A stretch of DNA of 64,000 nucleotides. It comes from Bryoerythrophyllum caledonicum. Lineage: Eukaryota; Streptophyta; Bryopsida; Pottiales; Pottiaceae. Shown piece after piece: positions 1 to 13,026 of this stretch. A model generated the notes under the pieces. That model made no database searches and was not told where the DNA came from. It saw only the letters and a program-made list of their open reading frames with translations. The DNA lies in NCBI GenBank assembly GCA_963971425.1, contig OZ020520.1:27373535-27437534 (forward strand), given 5' to 3'. How positions within the stretch are numbered: the stretch's first letter is position 1; the number at the start of each line of letters is the position of its first letter. The position numbers were made by a program, and so were the translations under genes.

Positions 1-3
1 ATA

Positions 4-177
4 CCCGAGGCTGGGATTCCGCCAAATATTCATCTACCTAAAAGTAGAAAATGGGAAAAATAAACATTCTCTAAAATTTTGTCTTTTGCCAAAGTAAAAG
101 CTCAATGTTTTGAGAAATAAATTTGAAAATTGACATTTATTTTTAGAATGACTTCTTTGCTGAATCAGACCCTCGGG
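4..177. mobile_element. small TA-flanked MITE (Stowaway-like), copy 1
   Basis: Short non-coding element. The left end starts CCCGAGG and the reverse complement of the right end starts CCCGAGGGTCTGATTCAGC; about 15 of the first 19 positions match. TA dinucleotides lie immediately outside both ends (2-3 and 178-179). A second copy with the same terminal consensus lies at 44165-44361. TA duplication and CCC-type ends suggest non-autonomous Tc1/mariner-superfamily elements; that assignment is inference. Confidence 0.55.
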
Positions 178-915
178 TACAGTAGTCCTTGAGAAGACAT
201 GAGACTGAGCATTCCACGGTGACAGAGTATGGCAGGCCATGGGTAATCACGCAGCCAGGAGTGGATTAGAAGCTAACTCTGAACATCAAATCATAATCTT
301 AATCCTGCATTATGGACTTACATGGTTGCCCAATGCAGTGGTGTATCCACCATTACAAGCCACCAGGTCCTGTCATGTGGTCTGTGACAGGACCTAGACC
401 TAAACCCTAATCCCAGTCACAATGTCACCACACATCTCTCCCATTAAGGTTAGATGACCTATAACCACCAACTTAAGCTGGCTGACCTATATATAGCGTT
501 TGTATATGTGGTAAGATTTTTTTGGGAATTCAAAACAGGATTTCATGAATATGGCAATTGTCGTGACCATTTATTTCTTCATATTGAAATTGCTACAAAT
601 TTTTTAAGTGGATAGTAAGTTGTGACCCATTCTCGACATACAAAACTCTCTACTTCCAGAGTAAGTTGTGCTAATGACCACTTGTGTAAGAGACTAAAAA
701 CCGAGAGCTTTGAACCAATTATAAACTGACACCCAATCATAATTGACTTTCCTAAAATTTTGGAAATGAGGTGGGGGCTAGTGGTTTTGGCCCACATAAG
801 ACTGTTGATTCTAGGGCTCGTGGTGGTGATAGGTTATCCAACCTTACATGACCTTGTGTCTATGTTTGTTGTCTGACACTTCATGTCACAACTGTTCAAA
901 TCGCCACAATTAGGA
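178..915. other. anonymous DNA without recognisable gene
   Basis: Apart from the hairpin at 366-396 I see no credible coding region. The only ORF of any length (579-797, minus, 72 codons) has no recognisable features. Confidence 0.5.
366..396. repeat. perfect 11-bp inverted repeat (hairpin)
   Basis: AGGTCCTGTCA at 366-376 is the exact reverse complement of TGACAGGACCT at 386-396, with a 9-nt loop. It lies in non-coding DNA with no gene beside it, so no role can be assigned. Confidence 0.5.
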
Positions 916-1040
916 AAGTCGTGAAGTCAACTTGATAAGAAAGTTGTGGAGTCAAATAAGATTAAGCAAGTCGTGGAGTCAACTTGATAAGAAAGTCGTG
1001 GAGTCAAATAAGATTAAGCAAGTCGTAGAGTCAAATTGAT
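916..1040. repeat. 52-bp tandem repeat, about 2.4 units
   Basis: Units start at 916, 968 and 1020. Each contains two AGTCGTGGAGTCAA-like half-units separated by TTGATAAGA or ATAAGATTAAGC. Differences between units are only a few bases, so the duplication is recent. Confidence 0.85.
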
Positions 1041-1146
1041 CAAAGTAGACCTTCTCCATTCTACTTGTCATCATACATGGTGACCTATACTTATTTGAAA
1101 GTTTTGCATATGGAAAATGCTTCTCTCCAAACCTGTGTACACTTGA

Positions 1147-1321
1147 CATCCCTTATACAATATTTTTGCAACATCTCTTATACAATATTTTTGCAACATC
1201 TCTTATACAATATTTTTGCAACATCCCTTATACAATATTTTTGCAACATCCCTTATACAATATTTTTGCAACATCCCTTATACAATATTTTTGCAACATC
1301 CCTTATACAATATTTTTGCAA
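1147..1321. repeat. 25-bp tandem repeat, seven units
   Basis: Seven head-to-tail units of exactly 25 bp, beginning CATCCCTTATAC and ending TTTTTGCAA. They differ only by C/T at the fifth base. Because 25 is not a multiple of three, the ORFs that cross it on the plus strand shift through the same peptide in different registers, which marks them as spurious. Confidence 0.95.
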
Positions 1322-1322
1322 C

Positions 1323-2344
1323 ATCTCTCACCCTAGATTCCTTCTCAAGCAAAGAAAGTATATCACTTCGTTTCCTCTTTGATAATGGTTTCATCATCTT
1401 TTCTTAAGAGCTGAGCAAACAAAAAGACTAGGTACACATGGTTTACGAATAGTGAAGCAACTCTAGCATAAATGAAGCAATCCACAATGACGTAGCACAG
1501 TCTAATGTCCATCACTTTGCACAAGAAGTGCATTCCCATGGGCCTTCACAATTGTGATAGTGAAGAAGATGAAGAAGAAAAATTAACCAAATCAAATGCT
1601 CTTATATACAAGTGGCAACACTTGTCAAAAGATTACTAAAAATAGAATGTACTTAAGTTTACTATTTGTCTATCTAAAAGACACAATGTAATGAGGTGAC
1701 TCACTAAACTTTCACATTTAAAACGCTGGAATTATTTTGAAAGTTGTTGTAGAAGTCTCTCACGTCAAGAATATAAGCGGAGAAATGAATTGAGCAATAT
1801 GATTGGCTACAAATGTGACTCGTGTCTTATGGAAGTTTAGACGTTTAGAGTCAGCTCCCTTTACAACAACCTTGTTGGTTTTTCTTGCTATATATAGAGT
1901 ATTGTAATGGTTATAATAATGGAAAAGAGGGGTTAAACGAGTGTCACACCAAGTGTTGTTATAAAAAGAGAAGATTGGTTCTCATCCAAGTTGCCTATGG
2001 TAACGAGATTGCAGTTGTATCATATGTTTGTACAAAGAGAGTTAACTATAGACTGCAGCAAAGACATTTTCTAGTGGACAATTTCATGCATAGATGGAAA
2101 AATGACAGGGCTATGAATGTGGCAAAACTCTTCACAAGGAGTTTTTTGAAGCTCAAATTAGAAACTTGGCATTTTATAAACTCAAGTTCCGGAGACATTT
2201 TTGCAAAAAAAATTCCATCTTGACCACCATTCCATCTTTTGCTTTAAATAACCATGTCTTGGTCAAAACCTTATCTACATGGTGCACTTCTTCATCACTA
2301 ATGTGAAAACATCTATTTGCATGAGCTTGAAGCACCAGGGAAAC
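1323..2344. other. anonymous DNA; one weak 112-codon ORF
   Basis: No recognised gene. An ORF at 1885-2223 (+) follows a TATATATAG sequence near 1890, but its predicted 112-aa product shows no domain, signal peptide or repeat I recognise and the codon use looks unselected. I leave it as a hypothetical at best. Confidence 0.35.
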
Positions 2345-4475
2345 CTATAGACACAAGCTCAAGAAGGACAACAGACTTAGACACAGAGATAGTAACGTCT
2401 GAGTACAAGCAGACGAAGATGCTAGAGAGATAGCAAATCCAAAAGCATAGGAGCTCATAGCATCAGGGAGAATAGCAGACATGAATACGGGAAGAACAAC
2501 AGATCCAGACGCCGGAGTATGAGCAGACGAAGACGCTGAAGAGCCAACAAATCCCAAAATAGGGGAGCTTGTAGACAAAAATGTTGGGAAGCCAAATGCC
2601 GAAAAAGTAGCAAACGCAAATATCAAAGAGCCCACAGACAAAAACACCTGGCAGCTAAACACAAGAATAGTAGCAGACTCAAACGCCGAGGTGGAGCCGT
2701 GGGAGAATGTTGAGGACGAAGGCCTAATTGATCCAATTTCAAATGCCGAGGAGGAGAAACTAATTGAGCCAAACGCAAGAGAAGTAACAGACAGAAACGA
2801 CAAGGTGCCAGCAGACGTAAACAAAGGGGAACCAATAAACACTAACGTCGTAGAGCTAGCAGACCTACTCGGCAAAGAGCTCACAACCAAAAACAAAGCA
2901 AAGCCTGGAGCCACAAATGGCAGTGGACACAAGCACACAAGGGTTGGAGATACGAAAGACACAAACAAAAGAGTGGTTATAGACACAGAAGCAAGAGGAA
3001 GTCGACAGAATCCTAAAGAGAAGTAGAAGAGTCCAAGAATCGTGACTAGAGACCTCACCTGCAACAGCCGCAACATCCAATCTAATTTGGGACATCCTCG
3101 GCTTTCATTGCCAAATTCCACAAGGCGAAGAAGAGCGCCAAGCCCAAACCCTACTCCAATCAATCCACGTCCCACCCCACCCTTCTTCAACGGTCAGGTA
3201 AGTTCCACTCTCACCATAACTGAAAATTACAAGAGGAACCTAGATACGGAGATAGAAGTGGATTCCCCAAAGAAGAGCCCATTCAAGGCCCAAAGCTCAA
3301 AAACATCAAGGAAGGGAGAGTTAACAACAAGTACCAGCAAGAAGAGCAGAGCCTCTCCCGTAGAGAAAGGTAAGTCTATTCAAATCCTAGAATTAATCAA
3401 ATTTAAATTTTAGATGGGTTTGCAAGCTATGGAGGCCTTGGCAGTGGAGGGAGGCAATGAGGAGCTTTACAGCGGCGAAATGGTGAAGGATATGATGACC
3501 AGAGGCATGCGGAGAAGCTTGGAAGGCATCAACTGCCCTGTTGAAGAAGAAATGAAGAGCTTTGGTTTTGATGACATCAACACCGCAATTGTCAACACCA
3601 TCTCAACGTTCAAACTACAGGACAAAGTTGAGACTCTCACCAAGAAAGACATGGTGGAACTTTTGGAGAAGAACAACAAGTAGATTAGGAAGGAGACTCG
3701 CAAATGCACTGACAAGATGCACAAGGAACTCAAGGGAGAAATGAAAAACCTTCAAGATGCATTGTTTGAAGTACTCAAGAGCATATCCGTTATTACGGGG
3801 AAGAAGAATTTGTCACTTGAAGACAAAGATCCATCAAACATGTAAGGCTTCAAGACCACTTGGTAACTATTAATTACCATATAAAATACCATAAGTGTAG
3901 TACTAGGTATAGTATAGCCTATCCTATATTTAATATAATACAAGTATATGAATACATACTATGTGCAATAGTGTGTATAATACTATAATTATAATACTAA
4001 ACTACAAACACTCCCAAAAAAGCTCCACATAAAAACATACTCACCCAAAATACATACACGCAATTGTAAAAAGATTAAAATACACGCACAGATGCATAAA
4101 AACAGATACACATACACACACAAATACATACACATACACAAACTTGTACATACAAAGAAACACCCACACAAACCCACATACACACATAAAAAAAATACCC
4201 AAACACATACATAAACGCATACACAAAAAAATCTACTTACACAAACATAAACACATCCATATACACATATATCAACAATATAAACATAAACACATACGTA
4301 CAATTAACATCAACCACATTTTTTTTAGCAATAACAAAACAACTTCAAACACCACCATACTAACCAACGCAAAAACAAAAAAACATGTACCAATACAAGT
4401 ACGAACATGCCAAAACTATACCCTTAAAAACACACAAGTGATCAATTCACGAACAACCGGTTGAGGACGGTGGTT
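2345..4475 (+). mobile_element. LINE copy D, 5' portion only
   Basis: A fragment of the same LINE family as the other copies in the window. It contains a CA/GA-rich 5'UTR-like stretch with degenerate repeats (about 2345-3190), an ORF1 remnant (to 3845), and the start of the low-complexity ORF2 leader (to about 4470), where CACATACA-type repeats replace coding complexity. All EN, RT and 3' sequence is missing. Both boundaries are approximate; I found no target duplication. A copy that keeps the 5' side but lacks the 3' side is unusual for a LINE and points to later deletion or disruption. Confidence 0.65.
3228..3845 (+). pseudogene. LINE ORF1 remnant with central deletion (copy D)
   Basis: The N-terminal segment aligns with ORF1 of copies B and C: a Lys/Ser-rich leader, then the FKFWLGF-type motif (here FKF then a TAG where the others have Trp, near 3411), then MEALAVE and a D/E-rich stretch ending MTRGM. 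At about 3509 it jumps directly to RRSLEG, which in copy C lies about 1 kb further on, so both RRM-like segments are missing. The C-terminal part (FGFDDINTAIVNTISTF, then the coiled coil) follows, with a second in-frame stop at 3681-3683 and the family terminus SNM plus TAA at 3843-3845. It cannot encode a normal ORF1 protein; it is either a deletion derivative or a trace of a non-autonomous lineage. Confidence 0.75.
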
Positions 4476-5658
4476 GAGTTTTTAAACCCAATCTTCCACC
4501 CCAACCAAAGTGAAAGAATCACAGCGCGGTTGGCCACCACCTACATATAGGCATTCTTCAAGGATTTCTTCCCGGACTGGGGGTTTTTGTTGGAAGAAGC
4601 AATTTTTCCTCAGCTCTAGGAAATTCAACAAGGTGGATGTTCCAAGACCTTCTTGACTCCATACCTCATGCACTTGTATGAGTATTATGATTGTCTGGAA
4701 CCGGAAGAGAAGAGAGTTTGGAGTCAAGAGATGGCTCCATAGGACCATGCTCCCAGGTCTTTCTCCAACATACGGAGCTACAGTCGGCGTTACCGGAAAT
4801 CCCACGGGAGGCACCATCATCTGAAGCACTCTCGAACGAGGGTAGGTCATCCCGGTCTCACTGGGAAAAACCACCACGACCACCCCGACCATCCAAGAAT
4901 CTCACACTAGTGGAGAACATAGCCAAGTTCTCACGGGATGTGACCCGGGATATCCATTAGATGGAGATGGAGGTTTTGGAGGCAAGGAGTCTTCAGAGGG
5001 CTCTCCGGAAGGTGTTTGGAGTAGAAAATACTGAAGAAATTTTAGTTGCAGCCTGGGAGGAGTAGGAACAGTTGACCAAGGTGTAGAAGGATCTCTAGAC
5101 ATCCCTGAAGAAGCACCTTGACACTAAGGTCAAGGCACAAGAGACTATGATGGCACAAACCAAGCTACTTGCTGGACAAACGAGTGTTGCTATACCAATG
5201 CAAGACCGGAGCCCAGCCCGGAAGAGAAGGTTTGTCTACACCAATTCTCTTTCTTCAGAAGATGATGATCCAACCACTCAATGTCCCATGAGTAGAGCGG
5301 ATTTTCCATCTTCCAAGGAGTGGGATGTGAAAGTCTATAAAAGGCAATGAGGTCTGCCGATCAAACCTCCAAGGAAGGAACTGGTTGATCTTTTTTTTCT
5401 CACAAACGGATTCATTAGTTGAGTCTCCGATAGCTATGCTTGTTGATCCGATGGAAACTTCTCATGTATAGATGGATACTCTCAATATATCGGTGGATAC
5501 TCCCAATCCACCGGTAGACCTCCTGGTTCAGACTTCCAACCTTTCGGTGGATTCTCTTTACTATGTACCCATGGATACTTCCAATCATTCAGTCAATCCT
5601 TCCATGGATCAACCGGGAGATAGTTCCACTTATCCGGATGAGTCTTCCGGTTGAGCCT
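4476..5658 (+). other. decayed coding-like sequence of unknown origin
   Basis: Between copy D and copy A lies about 1.2 kb that reads, with several frame changes and stops, like former protein-coding DNA on the plus strand: fragments such as FLNPIFHPNQSERITARL, YDCLEPEEKRVWSQEM and SLSSEDDDPTTQCP. From about 5470 to 5600 a degenerate GGTGGATACTCCCAAT-like motif recurs. I recognise no family. A decayed gag-like region is possible, but this is a guess. Confidence 0.3.
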
Positions 5659-5670
5659 AAAGAAGAAGAA

Positions 5671-5698
5671 CGCCGGTCTCCTGGAATAGAGATCGGCG
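5671..5698 (-). repeat. 3'-terminal hairpin of LINE copy A
   Basis: Read on the minus strand: CGCCGATCTC, loop, then GGAGACCGGCG, followed at once by TTCTTCTT. The stem sequence differs from the equivalent hairpins of copies B (18169-18193) and C (42220-42243), yet pairing is largely kept, which suggests selection for structure. Confidence 0.75.
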
Positions 5699-8600
5699 TG
5701 AATAAAGTGTCTGTTCGTTCCAATACTAAGACCATGCCCACCGGACAAGGAATTAGTAAGAAGGAACTACTTCCCCCTCTCGAGGGTAGACACTATCTAA
5801 CGGGTAGCCAGAGACCCGCCAAGCAAGACACCCAATCAACTAAACATCCATCTTACCAAACAAGTAGCCAAAAACACAAACAAACAAGCAGGAAGCCATG
5901 AGCCACAAGACTAATCAGTCAGGAAAATCAAAGCGGGGAAAATCAAGGGGGGTCTTGTGTGTCGGGAAGGGCTTGGTTGTTTTCAATTTTGCGTTTGTGT
6001 GGTAAAATAGACATGGCATATTGAGTAGCAGTGGTGTTAACATTTTTAAAGGTGTTTCTAATTGTATCAATGGGTATTTTGAAGGTATCTTCTAGAATCT
6101 TTATAGATGGGATAAAGGTGGTGGCACGAGCGCCGGATGTGATTACAACAAGGGGGTCTACATTCCATCCGAGGGCAATGATGTCGTCAATAAGGGGTTG
6201 GTATTTATCTATTTTATTTTGGATTGTTTCCGGGGAAAATCTATCGTTGCAATATGTGAATTCAATGAATTGAATGGTGTAGTCTTGGTTGATGTTATCG
6301 GGTGGTGGGTCATTGTATGGTAAGCCTTTAACACAAAGGATGTCTAGTTTGAGCCTAGCGTTGCAATGACATCTTTGGGTCATACACGAGCATGGGAGTA
6401 GCCAAGGGGGGACCGTATTCTCTTGTGGATTATTATTATAAGTACCGGCGTTCATTAGTATAAAACATCTCGATTTATTGTAGGAGGTGATTAGTTTTCA
6501 AACTTCCCATACCGCTTTATTATGTCTTTTAACAATTAGAGAGTGTATGTGGTGGTTTTGGCATTTGAGTAGGACATGGAGCCATGTGTCGGGGTCCGTT
6601 GAGGGGCATATGGGACATGTTATGGATGGAAATCTTTCTATTCCAAAGAAGAGTTGTTTGCGAGCGTTTCCCATATACTGACCAGTACGGAATTTGATGA
6701 GGCATGTTATTTGCGAGTCTGAGATGATGGGGTTTTTCCAAAAATTTGTAGAGAGTTCATTGTCTATGTCGTTATTGTTAGTCCATTTTTCTATGTTAGG
6801 AATATTTTCTAAGATTGTGTCAAGGTTGTTGTAGAGGTCTTGTTTTTTGAGATATTTGCCTAAAAATCTAATTGGGCCTTTGTCGGGGGTATCTTCTTCG
6901 GAAGGCCAATCTTCTTTTTGAAAGTAGTATGGGGTAGCATGGGCATGTTCGTGTGGGTCTTTGGCGTTTTTGTGTGTTTTTTCTCGCCCTTCTTTTGCTA
7001 GTTTGTCTGCTTGTTCGTTGCCATCAATGTTAGCATGGGCTCTTACTTTGTGGAGGGTTGTGATTTGTATACGGTTTTGTAACATTTGGACTATTGATGT
7101 TAATATGGTTTGGTCGGGGTGGCTATTGTGAAGGGTAGGGTGTGTTATTTGAGTGTTAAGTAGGTAGAGTGCATTTATACAATCGGTGAATATATGTGCG
7201 GGTTCATCATTGTATTTTGTTGTGATGATTTGTAGTGTTTTGTGGATGGCCATGAGATCTGCTCTGAGGATATTTTGTAGTCCATGAAGTCTTTTGCCTA
7301 GTTTAATTTCTTTGGTAGAATTATATATGCCATAGCCAGCTTTTTCTCTGCGCCAAGATCCCGGGCTAATTTGTTCTGGTGGTTTAAAGGAGCCGTCAGT
7401 GTAATAACTGTAGGTGGGGTTAAATTTTGGTGTGGTATCGGTTTGGTAGTCTGGAAGAGGGGGAGGTATGACGGAGTAGTTTAATGTATTGTTGACATAG
7501 TTTAGTTTTGACCAGTTTTTACTTTTGTTTACGGGGGTTTGTATGGGTGTTGGTGGGGCCAGTTTTGTGTATAGTCGGTGTATGCCTAGATTGTTTGTCA
7601 TGGCGGTAAGTTCCGTAAGTTGTTCTAGGGAACCAACGGTTTGATTTTGATGATGGACACATAGTATTTGTAATGTTGATGGCTCTACTCGGGGTTTTTT
7701 TAGCTCGGGTGGAATAGTAGGTTCTTCGTATGGCATTGTGTCTGCTTCAAATATTGCGACCATATGGGAATCTGGGAATGGGTTTGGATGTTGGTTGTTG
7801 TTTTGGTACCAATTGCTTTTCGGTGTGATGATGATTCTTTTTGTGTTATTTGGATCATGTTTGGCGGCAAATCTAGCCCAATGTATGGCTTGTTCCATGT
7901 CCTTCTCGTTGTGGGGGTGGGCTATGCCATTACCGATCCATTTGTAGTCAAAGGCCTTTCCTAGGGATCCAAATATTTTGTCTCTTTCATAGGGTGAGTA
8001 GAATTTTTTTAGTTTGGTAGAACATGTGACCGGGGAAGAGAAGTATGATTACTTGATATTAAAGGATGAGATCAGTGAGTCTAAAATGAGAGTGAGTATT
8101 GTGTATTGGGCATTTTTGAGGGGGTCAGTTTTTGGTATTCGATATTTATACCTTTGGTAGAGCCATACTAGTTCGGTTTCAAAGGGTTGGGTCGTTGGTT
8201 CGATGTTTGTAAGAGTTTGTAGTTTTGTATTATATTGATTCCATAGCCATTGGAGTCGGGTAACGGGGATGGTGTGTAAATGTCGGCCATTTTCTTCGAA
8301 TAGATGTGCTTGATTGTTATCTATTTGAATTGTGTTTGAGGATGTAAGGATATCATTTTCGGGGTTGCATTCTGTTGTGTAGATGTTTAAGAGTGGGATA
8401 ATTATGGGTGGCGTTACGGACCTTGAGTCTGAGGATTGTTCTTGTGGATGGTGGGCAAGGATGATATCTGAGTATATTTTGTTTTGGATCTTTTGGTAGT
8501 ATTGTTTTAATTTTTCAGTGTTATGTGTGGAGGTATTGGTGTCATGCCGTGGAAAAAGGTCTCTTTAGGGGAGCCATTTATTGTATGTATTATCATTGTG

Positions 8601-11600
8601 TTGCCATTGGCATAGATATTTTGTGTAGGTATTTTGTATGTTATTTGTGTCTGTGTGTTGGATATGTTTATGGTTTATGATATTATTAATGGGGTATGTG
8701 GTAGGGTTTTTGGGGATGTATGTTGGGGGGCGGGGGTGGTATGTATGTGGAGGGTTAGGGGGATTGGTTGGTGTGGGAATATTTCTTGGAATGATGTTAT
8801 TGTTGAGGGTGATGAATGGATCTTTAAGTGTATGAGAGTATGGGTGTATGTTGCAAGGAGTATGACATATAGTGGGGCATGTTAGGTGGCAAAATAGTTG
8901 TTTAGCAACACTTAGGGCACTCTTTATTAGTTTAGATGGGGTGAAGTGGTAGGTTTTGAAGTCCTCATTGTTCATGATGTGTGTACCGTTAGGTAAGGTA
9001 ATTTGGTTTAGTTCAAAAATATTTTTTGAGAGGAGTTTTTGTAGAAGCTTTTGGGAGAGTTGGGCATTGAGTGTGTTATGATTTAATGTTTCTTGGCGCC
9101 ATAGTATTTCTAGTGTTGTAGGATTAGTGAGGAAGTTCGGGAGCGTACTTTTAAGGTGGGCTTTAGCTATATGTTTTAATAAGAAGAATGTTCGTGTTAT
9201 TGGTGATCTTATGCAGTCACTTTTTTTAATTCTCGGTATGTTTTTGGCGCCACCATATTGGGCAAGGACATAGTGAGTTAATCCATTATATATTTTCCCA
9301 AGTCTTCCTTTATCGTTTAGAGCATTTTGCAGTTGTTCGCCTATACAACGGAGGTATGCGTTTGTGAGGGAGAAAGCTTCAAGTCCAAATAGGTTATGTG
9401 GTAGTTGGGTTATTGCATTTGACAAACATTTTGGTAATCCACATATGGTTTTTTGTATGGCTATTATTTTTTTATCAAGTTTTTTGATAGCTGGCATAGA
9501 GTATGGTACACCGTAGAAACTGTATGCCACACCTGGGCGTAGTACGGTATCAACCATTTTTATTTTTTGTTTCATGGTGGCTGGGCATGTTGTTAGTTCT
9601 TTGCATTGTTTGATGAGTTTTGTCGTTGTGGTGTGGATTTGGATTTTCCATTTTAGTGAGGGAGCAAGGTTTGTGCCTAAGTATATGTATGGTTCATTTT
9701 GGTGTAGTATAGGGATTGGTTGATTGCGGTAATTGATGTTCGAGGCTTGCAGTAGGGCTTTGAAAGTGGTAGGATTCAATTTGGATTTGTTTGGGCATCC
9801 GGTAGCGGCACATTTTGGGACACCTACGTCCATACCGGCCCATTTACAATACCTATCAATTTTGTTTAGTTGTATTTGGATTGATTTGATTTTGTTAGTT
9901 ATGGTGGCTAGGTCATCCGCGTATGCGGCAGAGTTTATTATGACCTGTGATGTGCCAAAAGTGTATCCGTAATTTCCTCTTTCTAGCCATCTAAGTAGTG
10001 GTTCTAGGAATATAATGAATAGGTTTGGGCTGAGGGTATCCCCTTGTATAGTTCCTCTTTGGATGGGTATAGGTTTTGTTTTCCCAAAGTGTTTACCGGT
10101 ATAACATGTAGATGATTTAGAATAGATGTTTCCAACAAGTGTAGTTGCATCTTTTGCGTAACCAAGGTCCATCATTATTGCTAGAAGTCGGGCATGGTCA
10201 ATTGAGCCAAAGGCATTTTTGAAGTCCACGTATAGTATGTATATATCTTGGTTAGTAAACTTTGCGTCTTCTAGTGCGGCTATTATAGTTTGTATTTGTC
10301 GTGCGGTACTTCTCTCTGCTCTAAATCCTTCTTGACTATCATGTAGGATTTTGAATTTTTCGCCGTATAAGGATAGTATGTGGGTGAGTGTACTGGTAAA
10401 AAGCTTATATATTGTGTTAGCTAGTGCAATTGGTCTATGATTGGGTAGCATGGATGGATCGCCTTTTTTGTATAGTAGAATTGTTGCACTTGTTTTCCAT
10501 GAATTTGGTATTTAGTTTTGTTTATAGCAGTGAGAAAAGAATAGGAATAGTAGTTTATGAAATCTTGGAGGCATGTTTTTTAGTATTGAGTTTGGTATGC
10601 GGTCTGGGCCTGGGGCTTTACTATTTCCAAGATTTTGAAGGCATGTGTCGTATGTGGCTCTGTTGAGGTATTTATGTAGTGGAATTTCTGGTTCGCCCCG
10701 TTTATCAAGGGTATATCCGTCCAGGTCGTGCCAAGGGTATTGGCGTATTGCACATGTGCATTCTATTGTATGTTGTGGCTGGTAATTACATGTTAGTACT
10801 GTTGGTCTATTGGTTTTTGTTTGTTGGTTAAATATTTCATTCGCAATGTCTTCGGGGCTAGTTAGAATATTATTATATTGATCTTTGATACAATCCATTG
10901 GTGGGGATTCAAGGTTTTTAAAGACTTTTTTGTTAATTTTTTTGGAGCTTAGTTCATTTAGTTGTCCGTATTTTGAGATGGTTTTTTTAATGTTTTCTTT
11001 TGTGTATTTTGTGATTATTTTCCGGGCTTGTATGATGGCATTTTTTGCAATTATCGCGATATCTTTTATCCATGTATTGTGGGGAAGGTCCGGAGGCGGC
11101 GGGGTAGGGATTTGGATGTGTTGTATATTTAGTAGTTCGTTGTGTATGGGATGGTTACGCCATTGAGGGTTGTTTTTTATAATTCTAATGGTTTTACGTA
11201 TGGTATGGTATGTGGTTAAGTGTTGTTTCCAAGTTTTAGAAAGTTTGCGGAGTAGATACCCGCCTTGTTGAGAGGTTCTGTTTGTCATTTGGGGTATTGG
11301 GTGTGCTCTACAAGTTTGTTCTAGTGTATCAGAGATTTTATTGATGAGTTTGTCTAGAGAGTGGCATGCTTCTTGCCATTGTGCTTGTGTTAATTGACTA
11401 TTGTTTTCAAGAGTGTTTATGAGGGAGTCTATTTGTACGGCGTTTTCTTCGAAGAATTTTGTGTTGAATTTTTCTATGTTGGTTTTTGGGATGGGGTTGA
11501 GTATGCATATAGTGTCTTTGTTTGGGATTGTAGGAGTTCTACTAATTAGTGTGTTATTTGGGATGTGCAGTTGTACGGATGAGTGGTCCGAATTGAGAAT

Positions 11601-12972
11601 AATATCTTTGTTTGTTGTGGAGGTATATTGTGTGTTGTTGTTTGCATATATATAGAAACCATCTATTAGACTCCAATCACTATAATTGTAGCCACCTTGT
11701 CTAGAGAATTGTGTATCGATATTGATGTAAGTAAAGTTTAAGTTTTTTGTGAAGCGGCGCCATTGGTAATCAATGTTTTGAGGGGGGGTGTGATGGTTTC
11801 CATTTTGGCGGCCAATTAGCGCTATGTCTCTATTGAGGTCTCCACATAATAGGTATGTATGATTGGGATGATTATTAATATGGGTTGTTATAGTGTTTTG
11901 TATATCTAAGAGAAATCTAGTATCTTCGGGATGGGATGGCATATACATGTGAAAGATTAACCACGGTTGTAGTGGGTGATTAGTGATTTTAATTATTTGA
12001 ATGTATGGTGATATGTGCATTGGGGTAGGGATTTTGTTGATGTTGCCGGGGAATGTATATTTTTTTGTGTATTAATGTAAGGAGGCCACCGCGGCCCGGT
12101 GTGTATGGTCTCCTTTGTTGTATGCATCTTGTAAGTGCATGTGTATTGTTAAAGATGAGTTTATAGTCTTGAAATATATTTTGTATATATTTTGTAGATT
12201 TTGTGGCGGTTAGTTTTGTTTCTTGTATAACTATAAGAGCCGGTGGTGTGTCTGTGTTTGCGACTAGAGTTTGTAAGCTAGGAAGGGCAGTGTTTAGTGA
12301 TGAGGCAGTCCATGTGATTATGTATGTATTTTCTTGGTTTGGTCTAATGTTTTGATTTTGATTTTGAGGAGGGATGTAGGGAAGAGGTGGGGGTGGGTGG
12401 GTATATTCTGGTATAGGGTCTACACATTTTAGTGATTCACTTATGAGTTTGTTAGGGAGGTAAGGGAATTTTAGTTTTATTATATCATTTGAGGGTGGTA
12501 TGTCTTGACTATGTAAGAAGTCGTATAGTCTTTTATGTATTAAGTTCTCATGGTTTATAATATTTTGGTTGTCTACTAGGAATTTAGTATAGGAGTGTGG
12601 AGTGTAAATGTGTCGTTCTGGTGGGTTTCGTAAGGTTAGTAAGTTTTGTAGGAGTGTTTTGATCCATGTAATTGTGTTCAAATTTTGTGGATTTAGAAGT
12701 TGGTTACATTCATCTATGTTTGGATGAGTAGTGATTATTAGTGCATATAAGATGTGGGGTGGTGGATGCGTATTTTTTTGTTGTATGTATTGTGCAATGT
12801 TTGGGTGGGAAGTGTTGTGTATGTGGTGTAATGTATGTGTGTTTTTTAGAAATGGTGCGAAGGGTTTTGCAATGTGTTCATATTCTGGTTGGAGTTTTAT
12901 GGTATTAGGTATAAAGTAGATTTTGGCATTTTTCTTATGTGATGTAGGATGTCTTTTTAGTATATTGGGCAT

Positions 12973-13026
12973 GGGTCCCGGGTTGGTTTCAATGTCTCCT
13001 CCTAGAAGTAGTAGAAGTTTGTGGTA
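12973..13026 (-). other. 2A-like ribosome-skipping motif (copy A, downstream copy)
   Basis: Encodes YHKLLLLLGGDIETNPGP, then Met. It matches the 2A consensus DxExNPG followed by P exactly. In characterised 2A sequences the bond between the final Gly and Pro is not formed, giving two proteins from one ORF. It lies between the low-complexity N-terminal extension and the endonuclease, so the EN-RT protein would start with Pro. Confidence 0.8.

Noticed and set aside
916-1321. CRISPR-like array of repeats
   Set aside because: The 52-bp and 25-bp units are directly contiguous with no spacers, and the window is eukaryotic.
1065-1382. Two overlapping ORFs with repeated QYFCNI/YNIFAT peptides
   Set aside because: Seven 25-bp DNA repeats produce the same peptide in every frame; the period is not a multiple of three, so no coding constraint.
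2345-3190. 281-codon minus-strand ORF, Ser/Leu/Phe-rich with hydrophobic stretches
   Set aside because: Lies antisense over the repetitive leader of LINE copy D; hydrophobicity comes from reading an AG/CA-rich strand in reverse, and no relative copy preserves it.
3989-4303. Cys/Val/Tyr-rich antisense ORF resembling a membrane or cysteine-rich peptide
   Set aside because: Product of the ACATACAC simple repeat on the opposite strand; no signal peptide logic or conserved spacing.
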